64,000 bases of DNA from Lysinibacillus fusiformis (GCA_030027265.1 JASENG010000014.1:48506-112505), one strand, 5' to 3'; numbered from the stretch's first letter, positions 36,196 through 46,006 are shown. The notes: generated by a model not told the origin, from the sequence alone. Numbers and translations: made by a program.

Positions 36196-37080
36196 TTATA
36201 TTGATTTTGAATCTAATGCATCTCGTAAACCGTCACCTAGCAAATTAAAACCTAAAACTACAAGCATAATAGCAAGCCCAGGGAAGAGCGTCATCCACCA
36301 TGCCTGGCTTAGGAATGATTTCCCTACATAAACTAATGCACCCCATTCGGGATTGGGTGGCTGTGCTCCCAGGCCTAAGAAGCTCAGCGCTGCTGCAGAA
36401 AGAATAGCACCACCAAACTCTAATGTAGCTAACACAATTATTGGTGACATTACATTCGGTAATATATGTTTGAAGATAATCTTGCCACTACTCAAACCTA
36501 ATGCTCGTGCCGCTTCTACATACTCCATTTCTCGGATAGAAAGGACAGCACCACGGACGACACGAACAAAGCTAGGTACAGCAGAAATAGCTACGGCGAT
36601 CATTGCATTCACTAAGCTTGCACCTAAAATCGCTACAATCGCAATTGCCATTAATAGGGATGGAAATACCATTAAAACATCGATAAACTGCATAATGTAA
36701 ATATCAAGTCGGCGATAATAGCCTGCGATAACGCCTAAAATAACCCCAATTGTACCTGAAATGACTACAGCTACAAGACCCATTAATAAGGAAACCCGAC
36801 CACCATATAAAATACGTGTCCAAATATCACGCCCAAATTCATCAGTTCCTAACCAATGGGAGGCACTAGGACCCAATAACTTATCATCGAAGTTCATTTC
36901 ATTGACAGGAAAGGATGAAAACAATGGTGCAAATAAAGACGTGATGATGAAAAATAATAAGATAAGGGAACCGATAATGGCCCCTTTATTTTTAGTCAGC
37001 TTCTTAAAGAAAATATTAGAAGAAGCTGTTCTCTGTGTCATATCTGTTTGTAAAATAGTCAAACTCTCAGTTGATTTCAT
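36196..37080 (-). CDS. Peptide ABC transporter permease (OppC/DppC type)
   Basis: This 294-residue permease has a cytoplasmic N-terminus, a first helix GAIIGSLILLFFIITSLF, the loop LGTDEFGRDIWTRILYGGR typical of OppC/DppC, and the ATPase-coupling EAA loop (EAARALGLSSGKIIFKHILPN). About six helices are expected. The ATG follows GAGGGGAGCG and lies 26 bases after the DppB-like gene. Confidence 0.92.
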   Translation of the reverse strand: MKSTESLTILQTDMTQRTASSNIFFKKLTKNKGAIIGSLILLFFIITSLFAPLFSSFPVNEMNFDDKLLGPSASHWLGTDEFGRDIWTRILYGGRVSLLMGLVAVVISGTIGVILGVIAGYYRRLDIYIMQFIDVLMVFPSLLMAIAIVAILGASLVNAMIAVAISAVPSFVRVVRGAVLSIREMEYVEAARALGLSSGKIIFKHILPNVMSPIIVLATLEFGGAILSAAALSFLGLGAQPPNPEWGALVYVGKSFLSQAWWMTLFPGLAIMLVVLGFNLLGDGLRDALDSKSI

Positions 37081-37106
37081 TGCTTTCGCTCCCCTCGTAG
37101 GAGTTT

Positions 37107-38027
37107 TTATTCATATCGAATTCGAGGATCTAATTTGGTGTACAGTAAATCTACAACAAAGTTAACTAAAATAATTATTGCGCCCATAAACATCAATAGC
37201 CCTTGTACAGTAGGGATGTCTCGAGTTGAAATCGCAGACACAATTAAGCTCCCAAGTCCTGGCAATGCATACACCGTCTCTGTTACTACAGCCCCGGCCA
37301 TTAAATAACCAAACTGCATACCGATTAATGTAACAACCGGTATGACAGCGTTTTGAAGGCAGTGTTGAATAATTAAACGCATAGCGCCTGCCCCTTTTGC
37401 TCGAGCGGTACGAATATAATCTTGTTTAATAATGTCTAGCATGCTTGATCTCGTCATACGGGCGATACTTCCTGCTGACCCTAACCCAAGTGTAATCGAT
37501 GGGAGTATGAGCGAATAAAAGCCGCTATATCCTGAAATTGGAAAGATACTTAACTGATAAGAAAAAATCAGAATTAAAAATAACGCAATCCAAAATCCTG
37601 GTGCGGAAATACCGATTAATGCTAATGTCATCGCAATCTGATCCCAAATAGTATTTTTTTTCACAGCGGCTATTACACCAACACTTATTCCAATAATCGA
37701 GCCAAAAATAATACTATACAGTGCTAACTGTGCGGTAATGGGTAGACGGTTCATAATTTCTTCTACAACTGTATAGCCCGTAATAAAGGAAGTCCCTAAG
37801 TCCCCATGTATCACATTTCCCATATACGATAAATACTGCACAACCATAGGCCGATCGAGCCCAAGCCTTTGTTCTAGCTCTTTAATAGAATCCTCAGTCG
37901 CATAGTCACCTAGTATATGGTTGACAGGGTTGCCTGGAATAAAGTGAATAATCATAAATACTAAAATGGAAACCCCGATAATAGTAATAATCATTGTAAA
38001 GATTCGTTTTAAAACATAGGATAGCAA
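37107..38027 (-). CDS. Peptide ABC transporter permease (OppB/DppB type)
   Basis: This 306-residue permease starts LSYVLKRIFTMIITIIGVSI, the usual OppB/DppB N-terminal helix, and contains RLGLDRPMVVQYLSYMGNVIHGDLG and the EAA-like loop RTARAKGAGAMRLIIQHCLQN. Translation begins at a TTG preceded by AGGGGGTG. It lies 34 bases after the binding-protein gene. Together with the other permease it forms the membrane channel. Confidence 0.92.
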   Translation of the reverse strand: MLSYVLKRIFTMIITIIGVSILVFMIIHFIPGNPVNHILGDYATEDSIKELEQRLGLDRPMVVQYLSYMGNVIHGDLGTSFITGYTVVEEIMNRLPITAQLALYSIIFGSIIGISVGVIAAVKKNTIWDQIAMTLALIGISAPGFWIALFLILIFSYQLSIFPISGYSGFYSLILPSITLGLGSAGSIARMTRSSMLDIIKQDYIRTARAKGAGAMRLIIQHCLQNAVIPVVTLIGMQFGYLMAGAVVTETVYALPGLGSLIVSAISTRDIPTVQGLLMFMGAIIILVNFVVDLLYTKLDPRIRYE

Positions 38028-38061
38028 GGAAACACCCCCTGTCTTTAAGATTAACTCACTT

Positions 38062-39621
38062 TTATTCCTTCACTTTTACACTTTCCCATTCAATTGAGCC
38101 ATCAATTGGATGTAGCTTGAATTCTTCAAAATTACGAACTGCTGTAATATTTTCTTTCACATAAAGCGGTACAAAAGGAGATTCCTCTACTAAAATTTCC
38201 ATCGCATCTTCATATAGTTTTAAGCGTGCATCTTGATCCATTTCAATAGCGGCTTTATCTAAAATGCTGTAAACTGCTTCATTTTCATAGTGAAGACGTG
38301 TTGATTTGTCTTTACCAAATAGTAAGAAATTTAATACATCAGCATCTGGCCAGCCGAAGCTCCAAAGTAGCATTTGGTGTGCCCCTTTAGGTGTTTGCTC
38401 GATGATAGTTGCTGATTCTTTCACGGAAATATTGATTTTTATACCAATCTCCATTAACTGGCTTTGAATTATTTGCGCGGCACGTTGGTTTGCTGGATCA
38501 TCATCCACCCATAAATCAACAACAAATGCTTCGCCATTTTTAGTCAACACACCTTCACTATTTGTATCTGTCCAACCCGCTTCCGCTAAAAGTTTTTTCG
38601 CTCCTTCAACATTAAGTGCATATTTATCTTGTGCTTTTGTTTCAATTGTTTGGCTATATCCGAATGCCGCTTTTGGTAGTGGACCAAATACTGCTGTTGC
38701 TTCACCGTTAAATGTATTATCAATAATAGAGTCACGGTCTATTGCCATGGCTATTGCTTGTCGAACTTTTTTGTCTTGAAATAATGGATGCTTATTGTTC
38801 CAACCTAAATAACTTAAAACATCTCCAGGAACACGCTCAATTGTAACTGCATCATCTTTCTCTAAGTCTGCAATATGTTGATAAGGAACGTTTAATAGAA
38901 CATCGATATTGCCTTTTTTGAATTCTAGAATACGAGTTTCTTCATCTGGAATAAAGCGGAATTTAACACTATCAAATCCGGCTTCACCGTTATCCCAATC
39001 GTAATCTGTGTAGGGCTCATAGATTAATGAATCACCACGATTGATCTTTGTTAGTTTTAGTGGACCAGATCCGCTTGGATTTTCTTCGAATCCTTCTCCG
39101 TCTTCATCTAAAACGGATACATCGATTGGTGCTAAAAATGCGGTAGTAGCGTTAATAAAAAATGGCGCGAACTGATTAACCCAAGTAATTTTAAATGAAT
39201 AGTCACTTAAAACTTCTATTTTATCAATCTCACCGGCATTTGTACTGAATGGGGAAGATGCAACTAAACGCTCTAGTGAAAGCTTTATTGCTTCGGCATC
39301 TACTGGTTTACCAGAGTGGAACTTTTGCCCTTCCTTTAAGTTGAATATTACTTCCTTACCATCGCCTATGATTTCATAGTCAGTAATTAAATTAGGTATG
39401 ATATTGCCATCGTCATCTAATTTTAATAATGTGTCGTATAACGCTATGTTTGCTTCTCCTGTCGAAGAAGTACGGTGAATATCAACAGAATCTGGCTCAG
39501 AAACTAATCCAACAACAATTTCTCTTGCATCCCCTTCAGATTCATTTGAATCAGTACAACCAAACAAAGCAAGAATTAATAATAGAAATAAACCAAATAA
39601 TCCAAGTTGCTTCTTTTTCAT
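38062..39621 (-). CDS. Peptide ABC transporter substrate-binding lipoprotein
   Basis: This 519-residue protein is the extracellular substrate-binding subunit of the family 5 (DppA/OppA) type. A signal peptide with lipobox ALFGC (KKKQLGLFGLFLLLILALFG) anchors it in the membrane. The domain shows LYDTLLKLDDDGNIIPNLI, YIPDEE-like strands, VRQAIAMAIDRDSII and GWPDADVLNFLLFG. The ATG at 39621 (MKKKQ) is preferred over the upstream one at 39636, which overlaps the ribosome site. It is the first gene of the operon, as usual, because the binding protein is needed in excess. Ligand unknown; an Opp/Dpp-like peptide or nickel is possible. Confidence 0.93.
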   Translation of the reverse strand: MKKKQLGLFGLFLLLILALFGCTDSNESEGDAREIVVGLVSEPDSVDIHRTSSTGEANIALYDTLLKLDDDGNIIPNLITDYEIIGDGKEVIFNLKEGQKFHSGKPVDAEAIKLSLERLVASSPFSTNAGEIDKIEVLSDYSFKITWVNQFAPFFINATTAFLAPIDVSVLDEDGEGFEENPSGSGPLKLTKINRGDSLIYEPYTDYDWDNGEAGFDSVKFRFIPDEETRILEFKKGNIDVLLNVPYQHIADLEKDDAVTIERVPGDVLSYLGWNNKHPLFQDKKVRQAIAMAIDRDSIIDNTFNGEATAVFGPLPKAAFGYSQTIETKAQDKYALNVEGAKKLLAEAGWTDTNSEGVLTKNGEAFVVDLWVDDDPANQRAAQIIQSQLMEIGIKINISVKESATIIEQTPKGAHQMLLWSFGWPDADVLNFLLFGKDKSTRLHYENEAVYSILDKAAIEMDQDARLKLYEDAMEILVEESPFVPLYVKENITAVRNFEEFKLHPIDGSIEWESVKVKE

Positions 39622-40180
39622 ATTAATGCCCTCCATTTATCCAAAATAAATTTGTTGCATCGTAAACAAAATGCTATTAACGTTTTCTCTCCATATTTGT
39701 AATATTCGCTTGACGTAAAATATAGTTTTGTTCTGTGGAAGAAGGCATACTTTTAATTTAGCCCTATATCTTGATAATCCTTTAGCTCCTTTCTTTATAT
39801 ATAATATTAATTTGAAAATTTGGTAATATTTACATAGTATCATATTCAGAAGGGGAGTGAGATATATTTTCTGAAGATTTAGTATTTTTAAAATACTTTT
39901 AGTGAGTACAAATAATAGATTGATAGTTAGTTGAAAAATTAAAGGTTAAAATGATAAAGGGACTTAATCTTATTTATATGGGAAAGTTGGGGGAGAAATG
40001 CATAAAGGTTGCAATTTTAGAGATCATATAAAAGACATTGGGTCTAATTAATACTAATATGAAATGAACATTTCTTAAATTATTTAGGATTAATAATGGT
40101 ATTTATAAACAACTCAGAGAAAAATTAACAACGTATTCAGGAAGCTTATACGACCGAATTCTCTACCTATAGTATAATCA

Positions 40181-40216
40181 AGAGCACTGTTCATATATGT
40201 GAATAGTGCTCTTTAA
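40181..40216. terminator. Isolated terminator-like hairpin
   Basis: Eight-base stem AGAGCACT / AGTGCTCT extended by TTCA/TGAA, followed by TTTAATT. No gene was recognised between 39637 and 40440 otherwise, so it may be the remnant of a lost gene. Confidence 0.55.
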
Positions 40217-40440
40217 TTATGTTTTGGAAACTTAGATAGATATAACTACAATAAATAAACTATGGTTCTATTTGATATTTCGAATCAGGGCAATCAATCG
40301 TTATTTTTTTATAAATGCTCAGAAAAACTGATATATCAACAATGACAAGAATCTTGTCACTGGAAAATCGAGATGTGAAGAAGCTTATCTAGTGATTTAG
40401 ATGAATCTAAAATATTCTAATTCTAGAAAGGAGACAAGGT

Positions 40441-41109
40441 ATGAATTTATCTGGAAAAATAAAAAAACTAAGAGCAGAAAATAATTTAACTCAAGAGCAA
40501 TTGGCTGAAAGATTGCAAGTTTCAAGATCCACTATATCAAGTTGGGAAACTGGAAGGAGTTACCCTGATCTAGGAATGGTCATAGCAATTTGCGACTGTT
40601 TTAATGTTTCTTTAGATTTTTTACTAAGAGAGGATGAGAAAATGGTGCGGAAATTGAATTTTGGAATCAAGCAAAAAAGAATGTTGATAGGGCTGGTAGT
40701 TATTTTAGCCGTCTTGTTAATCAATACTGTAGCCAGTACTACATTATTTCAAGCAAATTCAAAGAGTTTGGAGATAAGTAACGTTAATATGATTCGGGAT
40801 TTAAGTTACAACGGGGAAAATCCAGAAAGAGATTGGAATACAACAATTAATTTAGAGATGAAATCTAAAAATGTATTCTTTAAACCTCTAGCGGATGATT
40901 TATTAGTTTACAATGATAATGGACATCTAACATTGCAAACAAATTGGTCGTTCAGCCTTTTCAACATTTTTGATACACAGCGAACTGTTCAAGCTGACCA
41001 GTCTGTTTTAATCGATGAAAATGTATCAAATGATGATATAACGTTGAAATTGAACGGAGACAAAACGAATAAATTAATTCCTTTTCAGATATCTGATATT
41101 AATAACTAA
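40441..41109 (+). CDS. Membrane-anchored XRE family regulator
   Basis: This 222-residue protein has an N-terminal HTH_3 domain (LRAENNLTQEQLAERLQVS, SRSTISSWETGRSYPD; residues 8-62), a short linker, a membrane helix (MLIGLVVILAVLLINTVAS, about 76-95) and an outer C-terminal region of about 120 residues without recognised domains. Such one-component regulators may sense envelope signals. AAAGGAGACAAGG precedes the ATG. No target gene lies next to it: downstream is only a repeat element. Function unknown. Confidence 0.83.
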   Translation: MNLSGKIKKLRAENNLTQEQLAERLQVSRSTISSWETGRSYPDLGMVIAICDCFNVSLDFLLREDEKMVRKLNFGIKQKRMLIGLVVILAVLLINTVASTTLFQANSKSLEISNVNMIRDLSYNGENPERDWNTTINLEMKSKNVFFKPLADDLLVYNDNGHLTLQTNWSFSLFNIFDTQRTVQADQSVLIDENVSNDDITLKLNGDKTNKLIPFQISDINN

Positions 41110-41169
41110 CTTATCTTAAGGCAGTTATGATAAAAACCGCATATAGTACAGGCGATCCATAAATAAGTG

Positions 41170-41476
41170 AGGTTCTAGTTAGCGGTTTGAGAAGGGAGGC
41201 CGTATCCGTTCTTACCGGTTGGGTGTTCAGGTTAGCGTACAAGCTGATAATAGATGGAGAAATTCCGCTTAATTTGAAAATAAATTGAAAAGTAGATTAA
41301 ATAAACGGAGGAATTCCGCCTATCGATTCAAAAATCGTCAAAATGAAGGATTTTTCTTAGCATAGGCGGAAAATTTCCCCTTATTTAACTCTAAAAGTGC
41401 CCCATTCAGCAAATAACCGGAAAATCTCCGCTTATTTCTCCTTCGCTAGTTTACACTTTATTAAGAACTAGAACCT
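41170..41476. repeat. MITE-like element with terminal inverted repeats
   Basis: A non-coding 307-bp stretch is bounded by perfect 11-bp inverted repeats AGGTTCTAGTT / AACTAGAACCT. Inside are repeated motifs related to GGAGAAATTCCGCTTA and its complement (near 41253, 41305, 41365 and 41425), able to form stems. It has the size and structure of a miniature inverted-repeat element or a Bacillaceae intergenic repeat family. No open frame is present. Confidence 0.55.
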
Positions 41477-41690
41477 GAATTTAATAATTCCCCAGACTCA
41501 TAAGGACCGATGTTAATAACGGGGCATCTATAACTCATATATATAGAAATACTACAATTAGTCTACCATCTCCCCATTTTCTACTAGATGCAAAACACGC
41601 CCAAAGTTACTATGAAATAATATTTGAGATTGCTAAACTATTAATAACATCATGAATCAGCTTCAATTTAATCCTATAGGAGGGAAGAAA

Positions 41691-42581
41691 ATGGAGCGTA
41701 AAGTGGATTTGATTCCATATCAAGTAGTAGAAATGATAGAACAGGGTAATGACATCTCTAAAGAAGCAGAATTGACGCAGAATCAGAAAGTTGGGGTTCA
41801 AGAAATGCTGGCACGAGAGCTGAATTTAGCAAAGGCAGTCTATCTGGAGTACAGCAAGAACCGCACGTATTATGAGGAAGATAGAGACGAAGAAATCAAA
41901 CAAATCTATTATCAAAATATCACGCTTGATAGAAAGAATATTCATGATCTACTAGAAACAACACATCAAAATAAGTTAGGTTACTCACCCCACCGATATG
42001 TCTATCCATGGGTAGATCTGAATGAGAATGGGAAGCTGAAAAGCATTTATTCGGGGAAGGAAATGGATCCGCTCGCTGTCATTGAAGAGGATATACGGAT
42101 TCTTAAAAATGCGGGTGTAAATGGTTTTTCCGATGAGGTGAAATTAAATTGTGAGCATGTAGTACCTCAGTCTTGGTTTGATAGGGATCAGCCAATGAGG
42201 GGGGATTTGCATCATTTATTTGCCTGTAATCCAGGATGCAACAGCCGCCGTGGAAACTACCCTTATCATGATTTTCCAGACTATGTTCCAGAAGCCCGTA
42301 TCCTAGATATTGAAGAAGGCTGCGGCAAAGCAGATGAAGGAAAGTTCGAACCTGAATACGGAAAAGGCATTGTTGCAAGAGCCACCTTTTATTTTATGGT
42401 CCGTTATCCCGGAAAAATTGACAATCACCGGGTGAATCAGAAGGTTTTACTGGATTGGCATCAGCAGTTTCCCGTGTCCTTATATGAAAAACACCGAAAC
42501 CTTGCTATCTATGACTTGCAGGGGAACCGAAATCCATTCATTGATTATCCAGAGCTAGCAGAAAAATGGATATCGAATTAA
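41691..42581 (+). CDS. Endonuclease I family nuclease
   Basis: This 296-residue protein contains the endonuclease I (PF04231-type) active region NCEHVVPQSWFDRDQPMRGD, then DLHHLFACNPGCNSRRGNYPY, with the EH, HH and RGNYPY elements that bind metal in the family. Relatives such as B. subtilis YurI (Bsn) are secreted nucleases, but this protein has no signal peptide (MERKVDLIPYQVV). TAGGAGGG precedes the ATG at 41691; the in-frame ATG at 41652 adds no hydrophobic leader. It stands alone and ends at a bidirectional terminator. The role of a cytoplasmic form is unclear. Confidence 0.85.
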   Translation: MERKVDLIPYQVVEMIEQGNDISKEAELTQNQKVGVQEMLARELNLAKAVYLEYSKNRTYYEEDRDEEIKQIYYQNITLDRKNIHDLLETTHQNKLGYSPHRYVYPWVDLNENGKLKSIYSGKEMDPLAVIEEDIRILKNAGVNGFSDEVKLNCEHVVPQSWFDRDQPMRGDLHHLFACNPGCNSRRGNYPYHDFPDYVPEARILDIEEGCGKADEGKFEPEYGKGIVARATFYFMVRYPGKIDNHRVNQKVLLDWHQQFPVSLYEKHRNLAIYDLQGNRNPFIDYPELAEKWISN

Positions 42582-42597
42582 ATAAATTGTTCACGAT

Positions 42598-42635
42598 AAA
42601 AACAGCACCTGATTTAATGGAGAGGTGCTGTTTTG
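42598..42635. terminator. Bidirectional terminator, nuclease / YobU-like
   Basis: Stem AAAACAGCACCT / AGGTGCTGTTTT with a 12-base loop between two convergent genes. Confidence 0.85.
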
Positions 42636-42646
42636 TTATTTGAAAT

Positions 42647-43126
42647 TTATTTCTTAACAACAGGAATCCACATTTCACCAAATACTAAGCCGTTTCGGTG
42701 CCCCATCTCAACTGTTGCATTCGGCCCACCAACATAGGCAAAATCTTTTACTTCTGGCAAGACCTGACCAAAGGCAATGCCAGTTAGCATATTACTCAGC
42801 TCGTCAGCAGTTTTTGCTTCCCCTTTTACCACTACGTATGCTCCTTTAGGAAATTGGATTACTCTAGACTCTTCTGATAATGTTGCATCTGTCATGACGC
42901 CGGCATAATGCATCATTTTGTTATTCACAGCTTCATTCACGGCAAAAATGTAGTCATTTGCGGCTAGCGATTTTAAAGTGTCGAGTCCTCCATCTTGTTT
43001 GATGGCCTGCCAAAAATCCGATTTTTCCTTATTTATGCCAGCATAGTCTGTATAATCGCTTTTAAGCTCGGTTCCTAAACCTAATACAGTAAAGCTTTCT
43101 TTTTCTTCCAGTATATAATCTGCCAT
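42647..43126 (-). CDS. Effector-binding domain protein (YobU-like)
   Basis: This 159-residue protein has a GyrI/AraC effector-binding fold, with EKESFTVLGLGTELKSDY at the start and IQFPKGAYVVVKGEAKTAD and EMWIPVVKK at the end. It has no DNA-binding domain, so it probably binds a small molecule. GGAAGG precedes the ATG at 43126. It is divergent from a YafY/WYL regulator, the same arrangement as yobU-yobV in B. subtilis, which suggests regulation by that neighbour. Confidence 0.8.
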   Translation of the reverse strand: MADYILEEKESFTVLGLGTELKSDYTDYAGINKEKSDFWQAIKQDGGLDTLKSLAANDYIFAVNEAVNNKMMHYAGVMTDATLSEESRVIQFPKGAYVVVKGEAKTADELSNMLTGIAFGQVLPEVKDFAYVGGPNATVEMGHRNGLVFGEMWIPVVKK

Positions 43127-43234
43127 TTTCAAAACCTTCCTCTTTTTTAAATTTCAAATGAATTGTATCTTCACTTGATATGTTTATAATAACTTTAAAT
43201 CATGTCAAAAAATGACACTGTTTAGGGGGCCACG

Positions 43235-44197
43235 ATGAAAAAAGTTGAACGAATCAATATTATCATGCGGTATATCAACAATCGCGCCCATTTTACAATT
43301 TCTGAAATCATGCAGGAATTTAACATTTCCCGTTCGACAGCTATTAGAGATATCAGAGAAATTGAATCGATGGGAATGCCTCTTGTCGCGGAGGTCGGAA
43401 GGGATGGGGGTTATGTTGTTATGAATAACTCTGTTCTGCCCAATGTTCGCTTTACTGATAATGAAGTCAAAGCTCTTTTTATTGCTTTTATGGCAACGAG
43501 AAATAAACAACTTCCTTACTTAAAGAGTCGGCAGTCTTTAGCTGAAAAATTATTAGGCTTGATTTCAGAAAATCAGCAAGAGGATCTTGTTCTTTTAAAT
43601 CAAATCTTGCTTTTTGAGGGGACCAACCCCAATAATCCCGACCTGCTTGAACTATCAGACCTGCCTCATCCTATGTTGGAAAAGCTCATTCAAATGATTC
43701 TATTGGATCGTTATTTATTGATATCTGTCCAAGAAAAGGAAATAAATAACTCCTATTCCATTTATCTCTTACATCTTTACCATGAAAAAGGCCTATGGTT
43801 AATTGAAGGTTTTGATTTAAAGGAAGAAATGAGGAGAATTTTCCCTGTCGATAATCTCACTAATGTAAAATCATACCCTACGAAAAAAAGAATAAGTATG
43901 AAACAAATTTTAGAGAAATTAAGGATAGCGGATGAATCTATCAACTTTGTCCTTGAACTTGGCCCAGAGGCAATTGCCCAGTACAAAAAATATCATCCTT
44001 TGAAGATTTCGATCTCTTATACAAATCCTTTCCAAACAACGGCCATTTTAAAGGCATTTATTAATGTTAAGAATTCAGAAGAATTAACAGAGATAACAAA
44101 TTGGCTACTTTTCTTAGGTAGGGATGTGTTGGTTAAGGAAATGCCTAAAGAGGTCTTAGAAGGTTTAGAAAAGAGATTAAATTTATACTGTCCATAA
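43235..44197 (+). CDS. YafY-type HTH/WYL regulator (YobV-like)
   Basis: This 320-residue regulator has an N-terminal HTH_11 domain (RINIIMRYINNRAHFTISE, RSTAIRDIREIESMGMPL; residues 4-60) and a central to C-terminal WYL-type region (YSIYLLHLYHEKGLWLIEGFDL). AGGGGGCCACG precedes the ATG. It faces the YobU-like gene with about 108 bases between starts, suitable for control of both. Ligand unknown. Confidence 0.83.
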   Translation: MKKVERINIIMRYINNRAHFTISEIMQEFNISRSTAIRDIREIESMGMPLVAEVGRDGGYVVMNNSVLPNVRFTDNEVKALFIAFMATRNKQLPYLKSRQSLAEKLLGLISENQQEDLVLLNQILLFEGTNPNNPDLLELSDLPHPMLEKLIQMILLDRYLLISVQEKEINNSYSIYLLHLYHEKGLWLIEGFDLKEEMRRIFPVDNLTNVKSYPTKKRISMKQILEKLRIADESINFVLELGPEAIAQYKKYHPLKISISYTNPFQTTAILKAFINVKNSEELTEITNWLLFLGRDVLVKEMPKEVLEGLEKRLNLYCP

Positions 44198-44271
44198 GAA
44201 GGCAGCTAAAAACCAGTATAATTGAGTGTGCCACTGGAGTTGGTCGGCAACAGTCTATTAAAGGAAGGCCA

Positions 44272-44400
44272 TTATTTCTTTTGCCATTTCTTTTTATTTT
44301 CTTCCAAGAGCTGATGAATCTCTTTTTCGGTAGAAGCAAATTGTAGCTCATCATCCAGCTCTGCGATTGTTGATATAGCCTTTTCATAATAGATTTTTTA
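44272..44400 (-). pseudogene. C-terminal fragment of an unidentified helical protein
   Basis: The minus strand has an open stretch with KIYYEKAISTIAELDDELQF, then STEKEIHQLLEENKKKWQKK and a stop. It looks like the charged helical end of a protein, but no start codon or upstream part is present. Family unknown. Confidence 0.3.
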
Positions 44401-44528
44401 GAATGAATCGGACTCAATACTTCTTATCGCTAAGTTTAGCGTCTCTTCCTTTTCTTCGACCGTTCATTATGATAATAAACAAATTCTACAAAGAATTAAA
44501 AGCAGGAAAAAGAAGATTCAAAACCCTG

Positions 44529-44697
44529 GTATACAAAATTGTTTACATGTATACAAAAAGTAAACATTATGTACACAAATATGTGTACATGTAAACAAAC
44601 ATGTACACATACTGATTTAATAGGATGTATACAAATTTGTTACCAAAGTTTACGAAAACGTCTACAAATCACCAATGTTTACAAGCTGTTTACAGTT
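44529..44697. repeat. Iteron-like array, candidate parC centromere
   Basis: About 170 bp holds at least ten closely spaced copies, in both orientations, of TGTTTACA / TGTAAACA / TGTATACA-like octamers, e.g. near 44532, 44544, 44552, 44562, 44572, 44586, 44604, 44630, 44689 and 44698. The array lies directly upstream of a parM-parR pair, as parC centromeres do in actin-based (type II) segregation systems. It may also contain the operon promoter. Open frames here are artefacts of the repeats. Confidence 0.68.
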
Positions 44698-44820
44698 ATA
44701 TTACTTTTGAATAAACCCGATTGAAGAATCTAGTAAACTCCTATAACCTTTAGTTAAAGGTGATGGATTTACAATATTATCCTTTGAGATACTACACTAA
44801 AATGAAAAGGAATGATTAAT

Positions 44821-45993
44821 ATGATTAACTCTAGAACAGCGGCTGTAGATGTTGGTAATGACTCTGTGAAGGCAATGTTTGGTGAATTAGAGTACGAGTT
44901 AAATATTCCTAATATTGTAGCTAGAGATACAGAAGATCGTCCGGTTATTGGAATCGAAGAATTGGATAATAAAAATCCCCTTGAAGGAATTCATATCAAG
45001 GTGCACTCCCCAGCGTTAAAAGAAAATAATGTCATCTACCGTGTGGGCAATTTGGCGACTAAGAGCAATAATGCAACTGAGCTGGATCCTGGAAGTGCGA
45101 AATCCGAAGAAGATCAAACATTGATCATGCTTTTTGCAGCATTGGCTTTAGATGCTGTAAATGAGGGAAATACTCAAAATTTCCCGAGAGTGAAAAATGT
45201 GATTGATGCAAACTACACGCTTGGAACAGGCTTGCCACTACGTGAGGTGAAGGAAGGTAAGGATGCTGGGTACCGTTCAAAACTAGTTGGCTCTGTCCAT
45301 CAAGTAGAGTTCCTTGTGACGCCGAAATACCAGGGTTTAAAAGTGAATATTAAATTTAATGAAGTGAAGATTTATCCGGAAGGGTTTGCAGCTTATATAA
45401 ATCTTGTCATGGATAATCAACTCAAAATCATCAATAAAGATTTAATCGACAAAAGGATAATTATTCAAGATATTGGCGGGTTATCGACGGATATAGCTGT
45501 CATTAAGAACCGCAATGTGGATGATGATAAAGCACAAGGATTCAATCTGGGTGTTTCAGAATCATTAGAGGCGATCAGAGAGGAAATTCGATCCAAACAT
45601 GGTGTTGAATTAGATAGCCGTCGTGATGTGGTTGAGATTATTACAAGAAAAAATGACCGCAATCATATTATGGTAAAAGGCAGCCGGACAAGTGTTCATG
45701 ATATTACGGACCGAATATTGCTGGAACTTGCCAAAAAACAATATCGACTATTACGCAATGTTTGGTCCAAAAATTCGCAGACAGAAATCTGCTATTTTGT
45801 CGGCGGCGGAGCAAATGTCTTAAAGGAATATATTAAAACATTAAATAATAACTTAGATGGCTATAATATTGAATTCTTTGAAGATGAGAAGGAAAGCATA
45901 TGGATGATGGCCAATGCTTATTATAAGCTAATTTCCGATTTTGTAAGAAAGCAAGAAAAGCCTAAATCACCACAAGTACCTGTAAAGAATTAA
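44821..45993 (+). CDS. parM: ParM/StbA-like actin homologue
   Basis: This protein of about 390 residues belongs to the ParM/ALP branch of the actin superfamily. Nucleotide-binding motifs are seen: AAVDVGNDSVKAMFG (phosphate 1), IIIQDIGGLSTDIAVI (phosphate 2) and ICYFVGGGANVLKEYI (adenosine). ParM polymers push plasmid copies apart after ParR bound to parC caps the filament. AAAAGG (44805-44810) suits the ATG at 44821 better than that at 44812. A ParR-like gene follows 13 bases later and an iteron-like array precedes it. No replication gene is seen in the window, so this may be a chromosomal homologue or an integrated plasmid. Confidence 0.88.
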   Translation: MINSRTAAVDVGNDSVKAMFGELEYELNIPNIVARDTEDRPVIGIEELDNKNPLEGIHIKVHSPALKENNVIYRVGNLATKSNNATELDPGSAKSEEDQTLIMLFAALALDAVNEGNTQNFPRVKNVIDANYTLGTGLPLREVKEGKDAGYRSKLVGSVHQVEFLVTPKYQGLKVNIKFNEVKIYPEGFAAYINLVMDNQLKIINKDLIDKRIIIQDIGGLSTDIAVIKNRNVDDDKAQGFNLGVSESLEAIREEIRSKHGVELDSRRDVVEIITRKNDRNHIMVKGSRTSVHDITDRILLELAKKQYRLLRNVWSKNSQTEICYFVGGGANVLKEYIKTLNNNLDGYNIEFFEDEKESIWMMANAYYKLISDFVRKQEKPKSPQVPVKN

Positions 45994-46006
45994 TTAGGGT
46001 GATGAT

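Noticed and set aside
44403..44724. Two overlapping open frames in the iteron region
   Set aside because: They translate the TGTTTACA-type repeats into low-complexity peptides, have no ribosome site and overlap each other.
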